Shown piece after piece: positions 52,139 to 61,454 of a stretch of DNA of 64,000 nucleotides. The stretch's first letter is position 1. Each line of letters opens with the position of its first letter. Origin of the DNA: Alphaproteobacteria bacterium PA2. Its GTDB lineage: Bacteria > Pseudomonadota > Alphaproteobacteria > Caulobacterales > Caulobacteraceae. Under the pieces are notes generated by a model, which saw nothing but the letters and a program-made list of their open reading frames with translations, was not told where the DNA came from and searched no databases. The position numbers were made by a program, and so were the translations under genes. The stretch lies in contig NKIZ01000001.1 of assembly GCA_002256425.1 (NCBI GenBank), positions 2,205,001 through 2,269,000 of the forward strand, read 5' to 3'.

Positions 52139-53391
52139 GCGCCCCGCCGCCGGGCGCTGCGCAGAATCCTCCGTCGAAGGCTGGCGGGAAAGTGGGAAAA
52201 CCAGACCTCCGGCGAGAGCCGGGTCCTCACAGCCTGGGCGGCGGCCCGGGCGAGGTCCTGCCCCAGGCCAGGCTCTGCCCGCAGACGCCGAAGGCTTGCC
52301 GCAGCCTGGTCAATATCGGGATCAGCCCAGGACTGGCCCTGATAGAAGCCCTGGGCGTCTTCCACCGCCACCAGGGCGAAGGGAATGAGAAGGGCGCTGG
52401 TTGCGTCCATGAAATCCAGATTGCCTGACCAGGCCGTGGCGATCACAGGGGTGCCCAGGGCCATGGCCTCGGCCATGATCAGCCCGAACCCCTCAGCGCG
52501 ATGCAGGGACACAAGGACGTCGGCGGCCTTGATTTCACTCAGGACCCGGTCATAGGGCCAGACCTCATCGACAATGCCGATGTTTCCCCCCGACTCCGCC
52601 CTCAGCGCCGCCAATATGTCCGGAAACAGATGTCCATTCTGCGTCTTGATGGTCAGCCAGACGGCAGTGTCCTCGCCAAACGCCTGCTTGAAGGCCCTGA
52701 TCGCACCCAGGGGGTTTTTCCGGGCGACCGAGGAATTGAAATCGAAGAAGGCGATGGCGGTGAATGGGGCCCGTCTGGGGGCCGGCATCACATGATCATA
52801 GTCATCAGTCACAATGGGATGGGGCATGGCGCGGACAGGTTTCGAGAATGACCTGAACGCCTCTGCCGTATAGGCGCTGATCGCCCAGATCTCGTTGACA
52901 TGCTCCTCGCCGGGCCTCCAGGCGTCTGGCGCCCTGGGCAATTCCCAGGCCCAATAGCCGTATCGCGGGCCCAGCATGGCCCTGGCCCCGCCATTGCGGA
53001 CAATGCCGGCCAGCTCCGGCGGGTTCATCTGGATGATCCAGCCCATGGCGCGCCCCTGAAGCAGGTGCGCCTCCTGCGGCCCATGCACCAGGCTTGAGGC
53101 GTCAATCCGGACATAGGGGGCGCCCAGATAGTCCAGCGCCCGGCAGGTCAGGCCAGCGCCCCTGGCAATGCCATGGGAGGCGGAGAACAGCCCTACGACC
53201 CTCAGACGTCCCCTCCCCGGCCAGCGGGACGACAGGTCCGAGACAAAGGTCTCGAGGGACTCATTGAAGCGCGAGGCCTGGACGCGCAGGACAGACAGGC
53301 AAGCCTGGGCCATGACATGTCCGCGATAGCGCAGGCCTTCAGGCACAGACCAACGCCAGATGATGCGGGCAAACTGAAGTAATCGCGACAT
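52129..53391 (-). CDS. GT-B-fold glycosyltransferase (GT4-like)
   Basis: A 420-residue glycosyltransferase. The conserved C-terminal nucleotide-sugar region is clear (IKAADVLVSLHRAEGFGLIMAEAMALGTPVIATAWSGNLDFM) with the E-x7-E motif of GT4 enzymes. The ATG at 53391 is chosen over an upstream in-frame start at 53472. The gene is upstream of wzm and wzt on the same strand, so it probably adds sugars to the exported polysaccharide. The sugar is not known; the nearby GDP-mannose gene suggests a mannose-derived one. Confidence 0.87.
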   Translation of the reverse strand: MSRLLQFARIIWRWSVPEGLRYRGHVMAQACLSVLRVQASRFNESLETFVSDLSSRWPGRGRLRVVGLFSASHGIARGAGLTCRALDYLGAPYVRIDASSLVHGPQEAHLLQGRAMGWIIQMNPPELAGIVRNGGARAMLGPRYGYWAWELPRAPDAWRPGEEHVNEIWAISAYTAEAFRSFSKPVRAMPHPIVTDDYDHVMPAPRRAPFTAIAFFDFNSSVARKNPLGAIRAFKQAFGEDTAVWLTIKTQNGHLFPDILAALRAESGGNIGIVDEVWPYDRVLSEIKAADVLVSLHRAEGFGLIMAEAMALGTPVIATAWSGNLDFMDATSALLIPFALVAVEDAQGFYQGQSWADPDIDQAAASLRRLRAEPGLGQDLARAAAQAVRTRLSPEVWFSHFPASLRRRILRSARRRGANP

Positions 53392-53670
53392 ATTCAAGAT
53401 TGACGTTGAAGCCAGGTGGGTATGCCGGGGCGGCCTGAAAGATTGATCCTCGGCCTTGGACAGACAAGGCAAGGCTCTTCTAGGGCCTTGCGTTACAGAA
53501 GACTATGGGGACGGCGGCAAAACGCCCCAGTCATGGGGATCAAAGACCCCTGGGCAACGGCCATCTGCAGGCCGCCCGGTTGGAAGGAAGGTCTTTCTCA
53601 AGCCGGATGTCAGGCCTATTTATCGCAATGGCCCGACAGATGCCCTGTCCTGAACGAAAGTAACTGAACC

Positions 53671-53934
53671 ATGTCCGACGAAAGCCGTGAGCCGGAGCGG
53701 GCTCTTGCCCTCAAGCCGCCAGCCGTCCTGGCCAACCGCTTCTTCATTGTGGCCAATCAGGGCCAGGTCAGACTCTCCTTCGGCGAAGCAGGTCCTGATG
53801 GCCCGGTCTACCATCAGGCCACGGTCATGAGCCGGGCGAACGCCCTGGAGCTGGCCGAACTCCTGACCGTCCTCCTCAAGGAAGCCGCCAATACCCGTCC
53901 TAAGGCAGGCGGGGGCGGCGCAGGGCTGCATTAA
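53671..53934 (+). CDS. Small DUF3467-like protein
   Basis: An 87-residue soluble protein (LANRFFIVANQGQVRLSFGEAG... YHQATVMSRANALELAELLTVLLKEA). The beta-strands followed by one amphipathic helix recall DUF3467, whose function is unknown. The 11 C-terminal residues are Gly-rich. It lies alone between the divergent glycosyltransferase and the serralysin. Confidence 0.6.
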   Translation: MSDESREPERALALKPPAVLANRFFIVANQGQVRLSFGEAGPDGPVYHQATVMSRANALELAELLTVLLKEAANTRPKAGGGGAGLH

Positions 53935-54065
53935 GGCCGCGAAGACGGCAAGGACGGCGCCCTTGCCTTCACATCGCCGTTTTCAGGCCAGAGGGTTCAG
54001 GGATTCATGCCAGCTGGCTGTGCAGTTGAAGGTCTCTTTACCTAACCCGTGAATGGTGTTCGACC

Positions 54066-56144
54066 ATGAGCGTATTACTGGCCCCGGAAGACAATCTCGT
54101 CGGCTCGGATTTCCTGCTGCAGGGAGACGGGACGCCATGGGCCTATCTCAACCTCGACCAGAGGGCCGCCGGAGATGTAAATGGCAAGCCCAGCCTGTCG
54201 GTTGACCAGGCGGCGACCCGCCTGACCGGGGGAGAGCCCGGCTGGAACGCCATTATGGGCACGGGCTATACCGTCACCTATGCCTACCGGGCCAACGCGC
54301 CCCGCACCTACCCGTCGGATATTTCCGGCTTCACAAGGTTCTCCGTCGCCCAGATCAACCAGACCGAGCTGGCGCTAAGCGCTTGGGCTGATGTGGCCAA
54401 TATCCGCTTCGTGCGGGTCGGCTCAGGCGCCAGCGGCGAGGCCGCCTATTCCGACATCGCGTCGATGCTCTTTGCCAACTATGCAGCTGGCGAAGCCGAT
54501 GCAGCGGCCTTCGCCTACTATCCCGGCAATCCGAGTTTCTCCTCAAACTCGGGCGACCTCTGGGTCAACAGCACGATTGCGTCCAATCAGACGCCAACGA
54601 TCGGCGGCTATGGCGGCCTGGTCCTCATTCACGAACTCGGCCACGCGATCGGACTGGGGCACCCGGGGGCCTATGACGCAAACACCGGTGGCGACCTCAC
54701 CTATGCAGCCAATGCCGAGTATTATGAGGACAGCCGCCAGTACACGGTGATGAGCTATTTCGCCGGGGCCAATACGGGCGCCAACCTGCCGGGCTATTCG
54801 GCCGCCCCCCTGCTCGATGACATCGCCGCCATCCAGCAGATCTATGGCGCCAACATGACAACCCGGACCGGCAATACGGTCTATGGATTCAACGCCAATG
54901 CAGACCGTCCCTGGTTCATCCTGACCACAAACAGCTCACCGGCCCAGTTCGCCGTTTGGGACGCCGGGGGAACCGACACCTTCGATTTCTCCGGATATAC
55001 CAGCCCTCAGACAATCGATCTTCGCCCCGGCTTCTTTTCAGACGTCGGGGGATATGCAGGCAATGTGACCATCGCAATTGGCGCGGAGATTGAGAACGCC
55101 ATCGGCGGAACTGGCGCAGACATCATCATTGGCAATGATCTGGGCAACGCCCTCAAGGGCGGCGCGGGCGCCGACACCCTCAAAGGCAATGGCGGCGGCG
55201 ACCAGCTGACAGGCGGGGCCGGAGATGACGCCCTGCTCGGCGGCGAGGGGATAGATTTCGGCCTTTTTTCCGGAACCAGGGCAAATTACCGCTGGGCGGC
55301 CTCCGGCGAGGTGTGGACCGTAACCGACCTGCGTGCTGGCGCCCCGGACGGGGTCGACACCTTGAGTGAGTTGGAGTTCCTCAAGTTCAGCGATGGCGTC
55401 GTGCGTCTGGTCACCAGCCTGTCCCTGCTGGATGCAGAAACCACCACAGCGATTTCCAATCTCATGAGGTTTGAGGCGACCGACGGTCTGGCTGCAAAGC
55501 TCGTGGATGACCTGGCCCTCCTGGCAGGCGATGGAAGCCTGACGAGGAGTTCCGCCCAAAGCGTCATAGTCCGCGCTGCGGGCGCAACAACATCTGTCGC
55601 CACCCTCAGCTATGCCTTCTTTACCGGCAAAATTCCCAGCGAAGGTGGCGTTGACTATCTGGTTTCCCCGGACGGGCCCAACGCCAATAACCTGAACTCC
55701 CAATATTATCAGAGTTTTACACTCGAGAACCGCTATATCAATTTCGCCGTCAACCTCGGAAAAATCGGCGAGGGCGCAGCCAGTTTCCAGACCCGATATG
55801 GCGGACTGGATCTCTTCGCCTCAACAAAGCAGGCCTACGCCACAATCTTCGGAAGTACGCCGTCGGACACGAAGGTCCATGCCCTTCTGGATCCCACCTT
55901 CACCCTGGGCGGCGCTGTCATGTCCCGGGCAGAATATTTCGCCTTCTATGGCGGGGACGGGCTCAATGGCCTCGGCACGAAGGCGGCCATGGTGGGATGG
56001 TTGCTCTCGGAGGCGCAGAAGGCCGATGTCGGCGTCTACGCCAAGGCCAATGACGCCTTCCTCCTGGATCTGACAGACGGCGCCAACTTCGCCGTCGACT
56101 TGATCGGCGTCTATGGAAAGCCCGAATATGCCTACTCAGGCTGA
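54066..56144 (+). CDS. Serralysin-type metalloprotease (M10) with RTX repeats and RsaA-type anchor
   Basis: A 692-residue secreted protease. The zinc motif HELGHAIGLGHP starts at His189, with the Met-turn at YTVMSYF (Met229). RTX calcium-binding repeats (GGTGADIIIGN, GGAGADTLKGN, GGAGDDALLGG) lie at about 350-400, followed by the same linker module as in the 9339 gene. Residues about 470-690 match the RsaA O-antigen-binding domain (FFTGKIP, DYLVSP, NNLNSQYYQSF, ENRYINFAVNL). No Sec signal is present, so type I secretion is expected; no type I transporter is in the window. It is probably retained on the cell surface, unlike classical free serralysins. Confidence 0.9.
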   Translation: MSVLLAPEDNLVGSDFLLQGDGTPWAYLNLDQRAAGDVNGKPSLSVDQAATRLTGGEPGWNAIMGTGYTVTYAYRANAPRTYPSDISGFTRFSVAQINQTELALSAWADVANIRFVRVGSGASGEAAYSDIASMLFANYAAGEADAAAFAYYPGNPSFSSNSGDLWVNSTIASNQTPTIGGYGGLVLIHELGHAIGLGHPGAYDANTGGDLTYAANAEYYEDSRQYTVMSYFAGANTGANLPGYSAAPLLDDIAAIQQIYGANMTTRTGNTVYGFNANADRPWFILTTNSSPAQFAVWDAGGTDTFDFSGYTSPQTIDLRPGFFSDVGGYAGNVTIAIGAEIENAIGGTGADIIIGNDLGNALKGGAGADTLKGNGGGDQLTGGAGDDALLGGEGIDFGLFSGTRANYRWAASGEVWTVTDLRAGAPDGVDTLSELEFLKFSDGVVRLVTSLSLLDAETTTAISNLMRFEATDGLAAKLVDDLALLAGDGSLTRSSAQSVIVRAAGATTSVATLSYAFFTGKIPSEGGVDYLVSPDGPNANNLNSQYYQSFTLENRYINFAVNLGKIGEGAASFQTRYGGLDLFASTKQAYATIFGSTPSDTKVHALLDPTFTLGGAVMSRAEYFAFYGGDGLNGLGTKAAMVGWLLSEAQKADVGVYAKANDAFLLDLTDGANFAVDLIGVYGKPEYAYSG

Positions 56145-56293
56145 CCGTCCCGCCCCTTGGGCGCCAGAACGACCTGCATGCTTCCGGCTAATGAGGGTCA
56201 TTTTGCGGCCTGGGCTGGCCTTCTGAGCGCCACTTGGCTATCCCACTGACGGCGGCGTTGCGCGTGAGGCGCCAAGGTCTTCGAGGTTTGGAT

Positions 56294-57112
56294 ATGAAAC
56301 TTCCACAACGACTGGCCCTCCTGATCGGCTTGAGCCTGGCGGCCTTCGGGGTCGCCTCCTGTCAAGGCGGCGATCCTGGACACGTATCGCCGAAGGCGGA
56401 AATCCATCGCGCGTACACGGAAATACTGCGCTGCGATCCATCACGCCACGGCGCTTCCTTCACAACGGCCCTGGCGGAAGTCGACAGCGGCTTGCTTTCA
56501 ACCTCTCAAGTTGTCGCAGACGTCATAACGATGGCCCGCGGTACAACATCTGTCGCAACCCTGAACTATCAGTTCTTTACCCACGGCACCCCAACCGTGG
56601 CCGGCATTGACTATCTGGTTTCCCCAACCGGGCCCAACAAGAACAACCTGAACAGCCCGTACTATCAGGCGATGAACCAGGACAACCGCTTCATAAATTT
56701 CGCCGTCAATCTGGGTACGGTCGGCGCTGGAGCCGCAGAGTTCAAGGCGACCTATGGCCCGATGACGGTCAGCGAAGCCACGTCGAAGGCCTATTTCGAG
56801 ATATTCGGGGCTCACCCGACCGCTGGAAAAGTGGCGGCGATCTTGAAACAAGAGGTCGGCAAGAACGCCGACGGCAGCCCTCAAACCCGTGAGCAATATC
56901 TTGCCGCAATCGGAAAGGACGGTCCGCAGGCGATCGGAACCAAGGCGGCGATCGTGGGATGGCTGCTGAGCCAGTCTGTGACGTCAAATGTCGGAGACTA
57001 CGCCCTGTCAAACAATGCCTTCCTCACCGACATCGCCAAGGGATCGACCAAGTACGGGATCGACATGATCGCCAAGTACAACAAGCCGGAAAATCACTAC
57101 AAGGGCGGATAA
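56294..57112 (+). CDS. Lipoprotein consisting of an RsaA-type surface-anchor domain
   Basis: A 272-residue protein. The ATG at 56294 begins a lipoprotein signal (LALLIGLSLAAFGVASC) with lipobox VASC followed by Gln, which fits outer-membrane sorting. The rest (about 30-270) is a single RsaA N-terminal-like domain (NYQFFTHGTP, DYLVSP, NNLNSPYYQAM, DNRFINFAVNLG, KAYFEIFGAHP). Having the domain on a lipoprotein, rather than a type I-secreted protein, is unusual. It follows the serralysin by 150 bp on the same strand. A role in capturing O-antigen or S-layer subunits at the outer membrane is plausible but unproven. Confidence 0.8.
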   Translation: MKLPQRLALLIGLSLAAFGVASCQGGDPGHVSPKAEIHRAYTEILRCDPSRHGASFTTALAEVDSGLLSTSQVVADVITMARGTTSVATLNYQFFTHGTPTVAGIDYLVSPTGPNKNNLNSPYYQAMNQDNRFINFAVNLGTVGAGAAEFKATYGPMTVSEATSKAYFEIFGAHPTAGKVAAILKQEVGKNADGSPQTREQYLAAIGKDGPQAIGTKAAIVGWLLSQSVTSNVGDYALSNNAFLTDIAKGSTKYGIDMIAKYNKPENHYKGG

Positions 57113-57438
57113 GGCCGCCCGGGCTTGAGCCCAAAGGCGTACGCGTACAAGAGGCGAGCACAGGCTTACATGGTTGGCGCTGATCACGTGGCGGCGCAGC
57201 TTATCCTGTAGACCCGGCCAAGGGTCGCCAACGCAGGCCAAAATTTGCGGCAATCCATCGGCACTCCACATGGGCCGACGAGCCCATAGACATGTGAGGA
57301 TGAAGCTTTAGACCCGGCAGCCCCTGCCTTGCTGACAACCCAGACTCTGTTCATCTGGCCTTCTGGCGAGCGGGTCGAATTGGCATTGCCAAGGCGCGCC
57401 CCCGTCCGTCGAGAACAAATAAATCAAGGGCCAAGGCC
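57113..57438. other. Intergenic region between lipoprotein and manC
   Basis: A GGGCT/AGCCC hairpin at 57121-57132 just after the stop may end transcription. A GTACGCGTAC palindrome is at 57139-57148. No gene or convincing promoter is seen. Confidence 0.45.
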
Positions 57439-59604
57439 ATGGCGGTATTTCCTGTAATCATGTGCGGCGGCTCGGGAACACGGCTGTGGCCCGCCTCCCG
57501 CCCCTGGCGACCCAAACAGTTCGTGCCCCTGGCCGGGGAGATGTCGAGCTTCCAGGACACGGTCCTGCGGGTCTCGGGTCTTGAGGACGCCGTGCGGCCG
57601 CTCATTGTTGCGGGCATTGCCCACCGGTCGACAATCCTTTCCCAACTGGCCGAGCTTGGGGTCGTAGCTGACCTTCTCCTGGAGCCTGAAGCCAGGGACT
57701 CCGCCGCCGCCATGGCGGCCGCCGCCCTGTGGATTGAGGCTCGCGATCCCGCCGGGGTCGCTGTGGTGGTCTCGGCCGACCACCAGGTGCCTGACGCCCA
57801 CTTATTCAGAAGCGCGATCAATCAGGCTGTCGAAGGCGCCCGCACCGGAAGAATTGTCACGCTGGGCATGCAGCCGACCTCGGCCTCCAGCGCCTTTGGC
57901 TATATCCAGCCGGCCGGCGGCCAGGGCGTACAGCCCATCCTTGCCTTTGTGGAAAAGCCCGATCCGGTCACCGCCCAGGCCTATCTGGATCAGGGCTTTC
58001 TCTGGAACAGCGGCAATTTCGTGGTGTCGGCTTCCGTCCTTGTGGAAGAACTCACCACCCACGCTCCAGCCATACTCGACGCCGTCCGCCTTGGTCTGAA
58101 GTCCGCCCAAACCGAAGGCGAGGTCCAGATCCTGGGGGAAGGCTTTCGTCAGGCGCCGAAGATTTCCATCGACTATGCGGTCATGGAGCCGACCAGCCGG
58201 GCCTCTGTCCTGCCGGCCTCCTTTGCCTGGTCTGACCTGGGGGCCTGGGACGCTGTCCTGGCGGCCTCGCCCCTGGACAAAGATGCAAACGCCACAAGCG
58301 GCGACACGCTGTTGATCGGGACCAAAAATTCAGTCGTCCGCGTGGGCCCCGGACAACGGGTGGCGGCGATCGGCGTCAGCAATCTCGCCATCATCGCCGA
58401 TGGCGACTCCATACTGGTCTGCGATCTCAATCACAGCCAGGCGGTCAAGACCGCCGTTGACCAGTTCAAGGCCCAGGGGCCCATCCGCTCGGACTTCACC
58501 AGCCTGACCGAAGCCCACGCCTGGTATGACCGATGGCTCAAGACCAGCGCCCTCCCCCTCTGGTGGAGCCTTGGCGCAGATCATGCCCAGGGCGGGTTCA
58601 TTGAGGCCCTGAGCATAACCGGCGAGCCCCGCCCGGCGCCCAGGCGGGGCCGGGTTCAGGGCCGGCAGGTCTACTCCTTCGTGACCGCCGGCAAGCTGCG
58701 CTGGGCCGGCCCCTGGCGGCAGGCCGCCCAATTTGGCCTCGACTACGCCTTCCAGAAATTCCAGCGGCCCGATGGCCTGATGCGACACCTGCTGACCGCG
58801 GACGGCGAACCCCTCGACAATAGAGCCACCGTCTATGATCAGGCCTTCGCCTTGCTCGGCATGGCCAAGCTTCACCAGGCTGGAGGCTATGATCGCGACC
58901 TTGAGCTTGAAGCCCACAGGATCCGCACTGGCCTCGACACCCTGCGCCATGACCGGGGCGGCTTTAAGGAAACCGATGGCCACCCCTTCCAGTCCAACTG
59001 CCATATGCATGTCCTGGAAGCCTCCCTGGCCTGGGCCGAAGCCGGCGATCAAAGCTGGGAGGCCCTCGCCGATGAAATCGCCGAAATGGCCCTCAGAACC
59101 TTCATCGACCCCAAAGGCGGATTTCTCAGGGAATTCTTTAACTCAGACTGGCAACCAGTCCCCGGCAAGGACGGTGCCCGGGTCGAACCCGGTCATCAGT
59201 TTGAATGGGCCTGGCTCCTGGCCCGCTGGAGCCACCTCAGAAATCGCCCCGACGCCCTGACAGCCGCCAGAAAACTCTTCGCCTGCGGCAAACACGGCGT
59301 GGATGTCCGCGGCATCGCCTGTGACGCCCTCAAGGACGACCTCACCGTTCTGGATCCAAACGCCCGCCTCTGGCCCCAGACCGAATACCTCAAGGCGGCC
59401 CTGATCCTCAACCAATCCGAGGACGCCCTCAAGGCAGCCAATGGCCTGAAGCTCTACCTCCAGACCCCCGTCTCAGGGGTCTGGCAAGACAGCTTGAATT
59501 CAGAGGGAATCTTTCAGGGGAACCTGGCCCCAGCCAGCTCATTCTACCATATCGTCTGCGCGATCGATGAACTGAAGGCCAGTCATTCCCACTCTACCGG
59601 CTGA
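57439..59604 (+). CDS. manC: Bifunctional mannose-1-phosphate guanylyltransferase / AGE-type isomerase fusion
   Basis: A 721-residue fusion. Residues 1-350 are a GDP-mannose pyrophosphorylase (GGSGTRLWPASRPWRPKQFVPL near residue 10, SADHQVPD, FVEKPDPVTA, SIDYAVME). Residues about 365-715 belong to the AGE (N-acylglucosamine 2-epimerase) family (WWSLGADHAQGGFIEAL, YSFVTAGKLRWAGPW, YDQAFALLGMA, HMHVLEA, HQFEWAWLLARW). Usual ManC proteins have a cupin isomerase in this place. The fusion likely converts fructose-6-P toward mannose-6-P and then makes GDP-mannose, precursor of perosamine-type O-antigen; the isomerase activity is inferred. Confidence 0.9.
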   Translation: MAVFPVIMCGGSGTRLWPASRPWRPKQFVPLAGEMSSFQDTVLRVSGLEDAVRPLIVAGIAHRSTILSQLAELGVVADLLLEPEARDSAAAMAAAALWIEARDPAGVAVVVSADHQVPDAHLFRSAINQAVEGARTGRIVTLGMQPTSASSAFGYIQPAGGQGVQPILAFVEKPDPVTAQAYLDQGFLWNSGNFVVSASVLVEELTTHAPAILDAVRLGLKSAQTEGEVQILGEGFRQAPKISIDYAVMEPTSRASVLPASFAWSDLGAWDAVLAASPLDKDANATSGDTLLIGTKNSVVRVGPGQRVAAIGVSNLAIIADGDSILVCDLNHSQAVKTAVDQFKAQGPIRSDFTSLTEAHAWYDRWLKTSALPLWWSLGADHAQGGFIEALSITGEPRPAPRRGRVQGRQVYSFVTAGKLRWAGPWRQAAQFGLDYAFQKFQRPDGLMRHLLTADGEPLDNRATVYDQAFALLGMAKLHQAGGYDRDLELEAHRIRTGLDTLRHDRGGFKETDGHPFQSNCHMHVLEASLAWAEAGDQSWEALADEIAEMALRTFIDPKGGFLREFFNSDWQPVPGKDGARVEPGHQFEWAWLLARWSHLRNRPDALTAARKLFACGKHGVDVRGIACDALKDDLTVLDPNARLWPQTEYLKAALILNQSEDALKAANGLKLYLQTPVSGVWQDSLNSEGIFQGNLAPASSFYHIVCAIDELKASHSHSTG

Positions 59605-59878
59605 TTTGTGGCAGCAGAGAAGACCAGGCTGACAAGATGGCAATCGGGGCCAATCAAAGCGCCGGTTGACGCCAGTTGGGCAGATGGCATGGCCCTTCCT
59701 TGAACCCACAGGGTATCTGGACGCCAAGAGTCAGCGGCGCGCACCATCACTTCGAAAATAGGTCGAGAGGTCCTGCGACAGACGCAAGAAGTCTGACGTC
59801 ACCCCAGATGGCTGTGGACTGAATTTTCAGGAAATCAGCCCTTTTCTCCCGGAAACCCGGCCTTCGTGCTGAGCGCGG

Positions 59879-61135
59879 CTAATTCTTGAAATCCGCCCAA
59901 ACCCTGGCATGCGCCTCACCAATAGCCTGGGCTGACCCAAGGGAGACGCCGTTATCACTGGCAAACCTCGGCCAACCGGCGACCGCAGCACGAACCTCTT
60001 CGACCACAAGTTCAATCTGCCTGGTGGGGATGCTGTGTCTTTCCCCGAGCCCGACGACATGGGCGCGGGTTGGACGGGCGCCCTCACCCAGGATATCCAT
60101 ATAGTGCTCGCCCCCAGGACCAGGGGCGTAGGTCAGGTCATAAGCGGGAGCCAGACGCCACTCCCCGCTGGAGTTCATCAGATAGGCATGCTGGCGGGTG
60201 TGATCATCGCGGTTTGAGGCCAGGACATTGAACACCATCCGGCGAAAGACCGCCGACACGTCGACAGTCCGGCGGGTCATGGCGCGGGTTGCACGCAGGA
60301 ACATGTCATAGCTGGTGGATGGAACATTGGAGGGCGCTTCTATGGCGCCGGCCAGTGAGATCATGTGCAGGCGACCTCCCCTATCAATCCGGTCGAACCG
60401 CTTTGTCGCAAAATAGCCGGGCCCCTGCCTGGCCTCGATCAGGCGATGGTTGCTCAGGGAGAGGCCCGCCGCCTCGGCCATGGCGGCATAGGCTTCCTCA
60501 ATGGGGCCAATGTCGATGGGATCCTGTGGCGCACGGAACTTCACCAGCCATTCTGAGTATCCAGGCGGGATCTGCGCCTCACCGACCGAGACACCCCCCT
60601 TGCCATCGAAGCCGACATGGACCTTTGGCCTTGCTCCGCCAGAACCGCCTGCCAGGCCAGCCAGTGTATCGGCGAGCCGGGCCTCCTCGCCGCCTAGAAG
60701 GGCCATGGCTTCCCCGGCCAGGGCGTCAAGATCAATAGCCGCAGCGTCAAGGGCGGGTGTGGTCGAAGGCTCGAACACCAGTGCGCCGCGACCGCGATCG
60801 CCAACCAGGGCAAGGCGCTCCAGCGGCGTCAAGCTGTCAATGTCGACACCGAGCTTCGCCAGTCGCTTGCGCATCAGGAAATGGCCCCAGCCCTCGGGCA
60901 GGCTGTCGGCAAGGAAACCGTGCAGGCCCTCGAAGGCGCGTCCCCGCGCGGCCAGCAATCCGACGTCGGGTGGATACAGCAAGCCTGCGACAGGCAGCTT
61001 GCTGGTTATCACTTCTCTGGACCATTCCAGCTGGGCCAGGCCGGCCTCCATGCCGAGGCGCCCGACCTGGATCCGTGGGCGGGAAGGATCAAAGGACAGC
61101 CAGATGGATAGGGGCGTGCCCGGCGACAGTGTCAT
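59879..61135 (-). CDS. hipA: HipA-like kinase toxin (second copy)
   Basis: A 418-residue HipA-family kinase, only distantly related to the first copy. Visible are FEGLHGFLADSLPEGWG, the glycine-rich loop GGSGGARPKVHVGF, YSEWLVKFRA, and the catalytic loop NVLASNRDDHTRQHAYLMN followed by LAPAYDLTYAP. The ATG at 61135 overlaps the antitoxin stop (ATGA). All key residues appear present. Confidence 0.9.
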   Translation of the reverse strand: MTLSPGTPLSIWLSFDPSRPRIQVGRLGMEAGLAQLEWSREVITSKLPVAGLLYPPDVGLLAARGRAFEGLHGFLADSLPEGWGHFLMRKRLAKLGVDIDSLTPLERLALVGDRGRGALVFEPSTTPALDAAAIDLDALAGEAMALLGGEEARLADTLAGLAGGSGGARPKVHVGFDGKGGVSVGEAQIPPGYSEWLVKFRAPQDPIDIGPIEEAYAAMAEAAGLSLSNHRLIEARQGPGYFATKRFDRIDRGGRLHMISLAGAIEAPSNVPSTSYDMFLRATRAMTRRTVDVSAVFRRMVFNVLASNRDDHTRQHAYLMNSSGEWRLAPAYDLTYAPGPGGEHYMDILGEGARPTRAHVVGLGERHSIPTRQIELVVEEVRAAVAGWPRFASDNGVSLGSAQAIGEAHARVWADFKN

Positions 61136-61452
61136 TGCGATCTCGCGCGACGGGACACACGCAACCGCGGCTTCGTCCTGGTCGTCGCGGCCTGACGCGC
61201 AAGGAGATCGTCGAGGCTGCTTGCCGCCAGAGGCGGAAAGAGCTGCGAAACCCCCTCCTCGCACCGCAGGACAATTGCGGCGTTGACAAGGGTTTCTATC
61301 GTCGCCTGACCCGAGATCTCCAGGCGACGCCAGGTACGAAGGCCGACCCCGGCGCGGCCGGCCGCTTCAAGCTGGGATAAGCCCTGCCCTATCCGACGGG
61401 ATCGAATGGCTTCGCCGAGCTCGCCAAGCAGTTCCTGTGGCGTCTTCAACAT
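61132..61452 (-). CDS. hipB: HipB-like XRE antitoxin (second copy)
   Basis: A 106-residue XRE protein (LGEAIRSRRIGQGLSQLEAAGRAGVGLRTWRRLEISGQATIETLVNAAIVLR) followed by a basic tail (TRTKPRLRVSRRARSQ). It is upstream of and overlaps hipA, and has two GGCC-N6-GGCC palindromes in its promoter. Confidence 0.88.
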   Translation of the reverse strand: MLKTPQELLGELGEAIRSRRIGQGLSQLEAAGRAGVGLRTWRRLEISGQATIETLVNAAIVLRCEEGVSQLFPPLAASSLDDLLARQAATTRTKPRLRVSRRARSQ

Positions 61453-61454
61453 AA

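Noticed and set aside
57139..57148. GTACGCGTAC palindrome as a third TetR operator
   Set aside because: It lacks the GGTAC-N4-GTACC spacing of the two sites near tetR.
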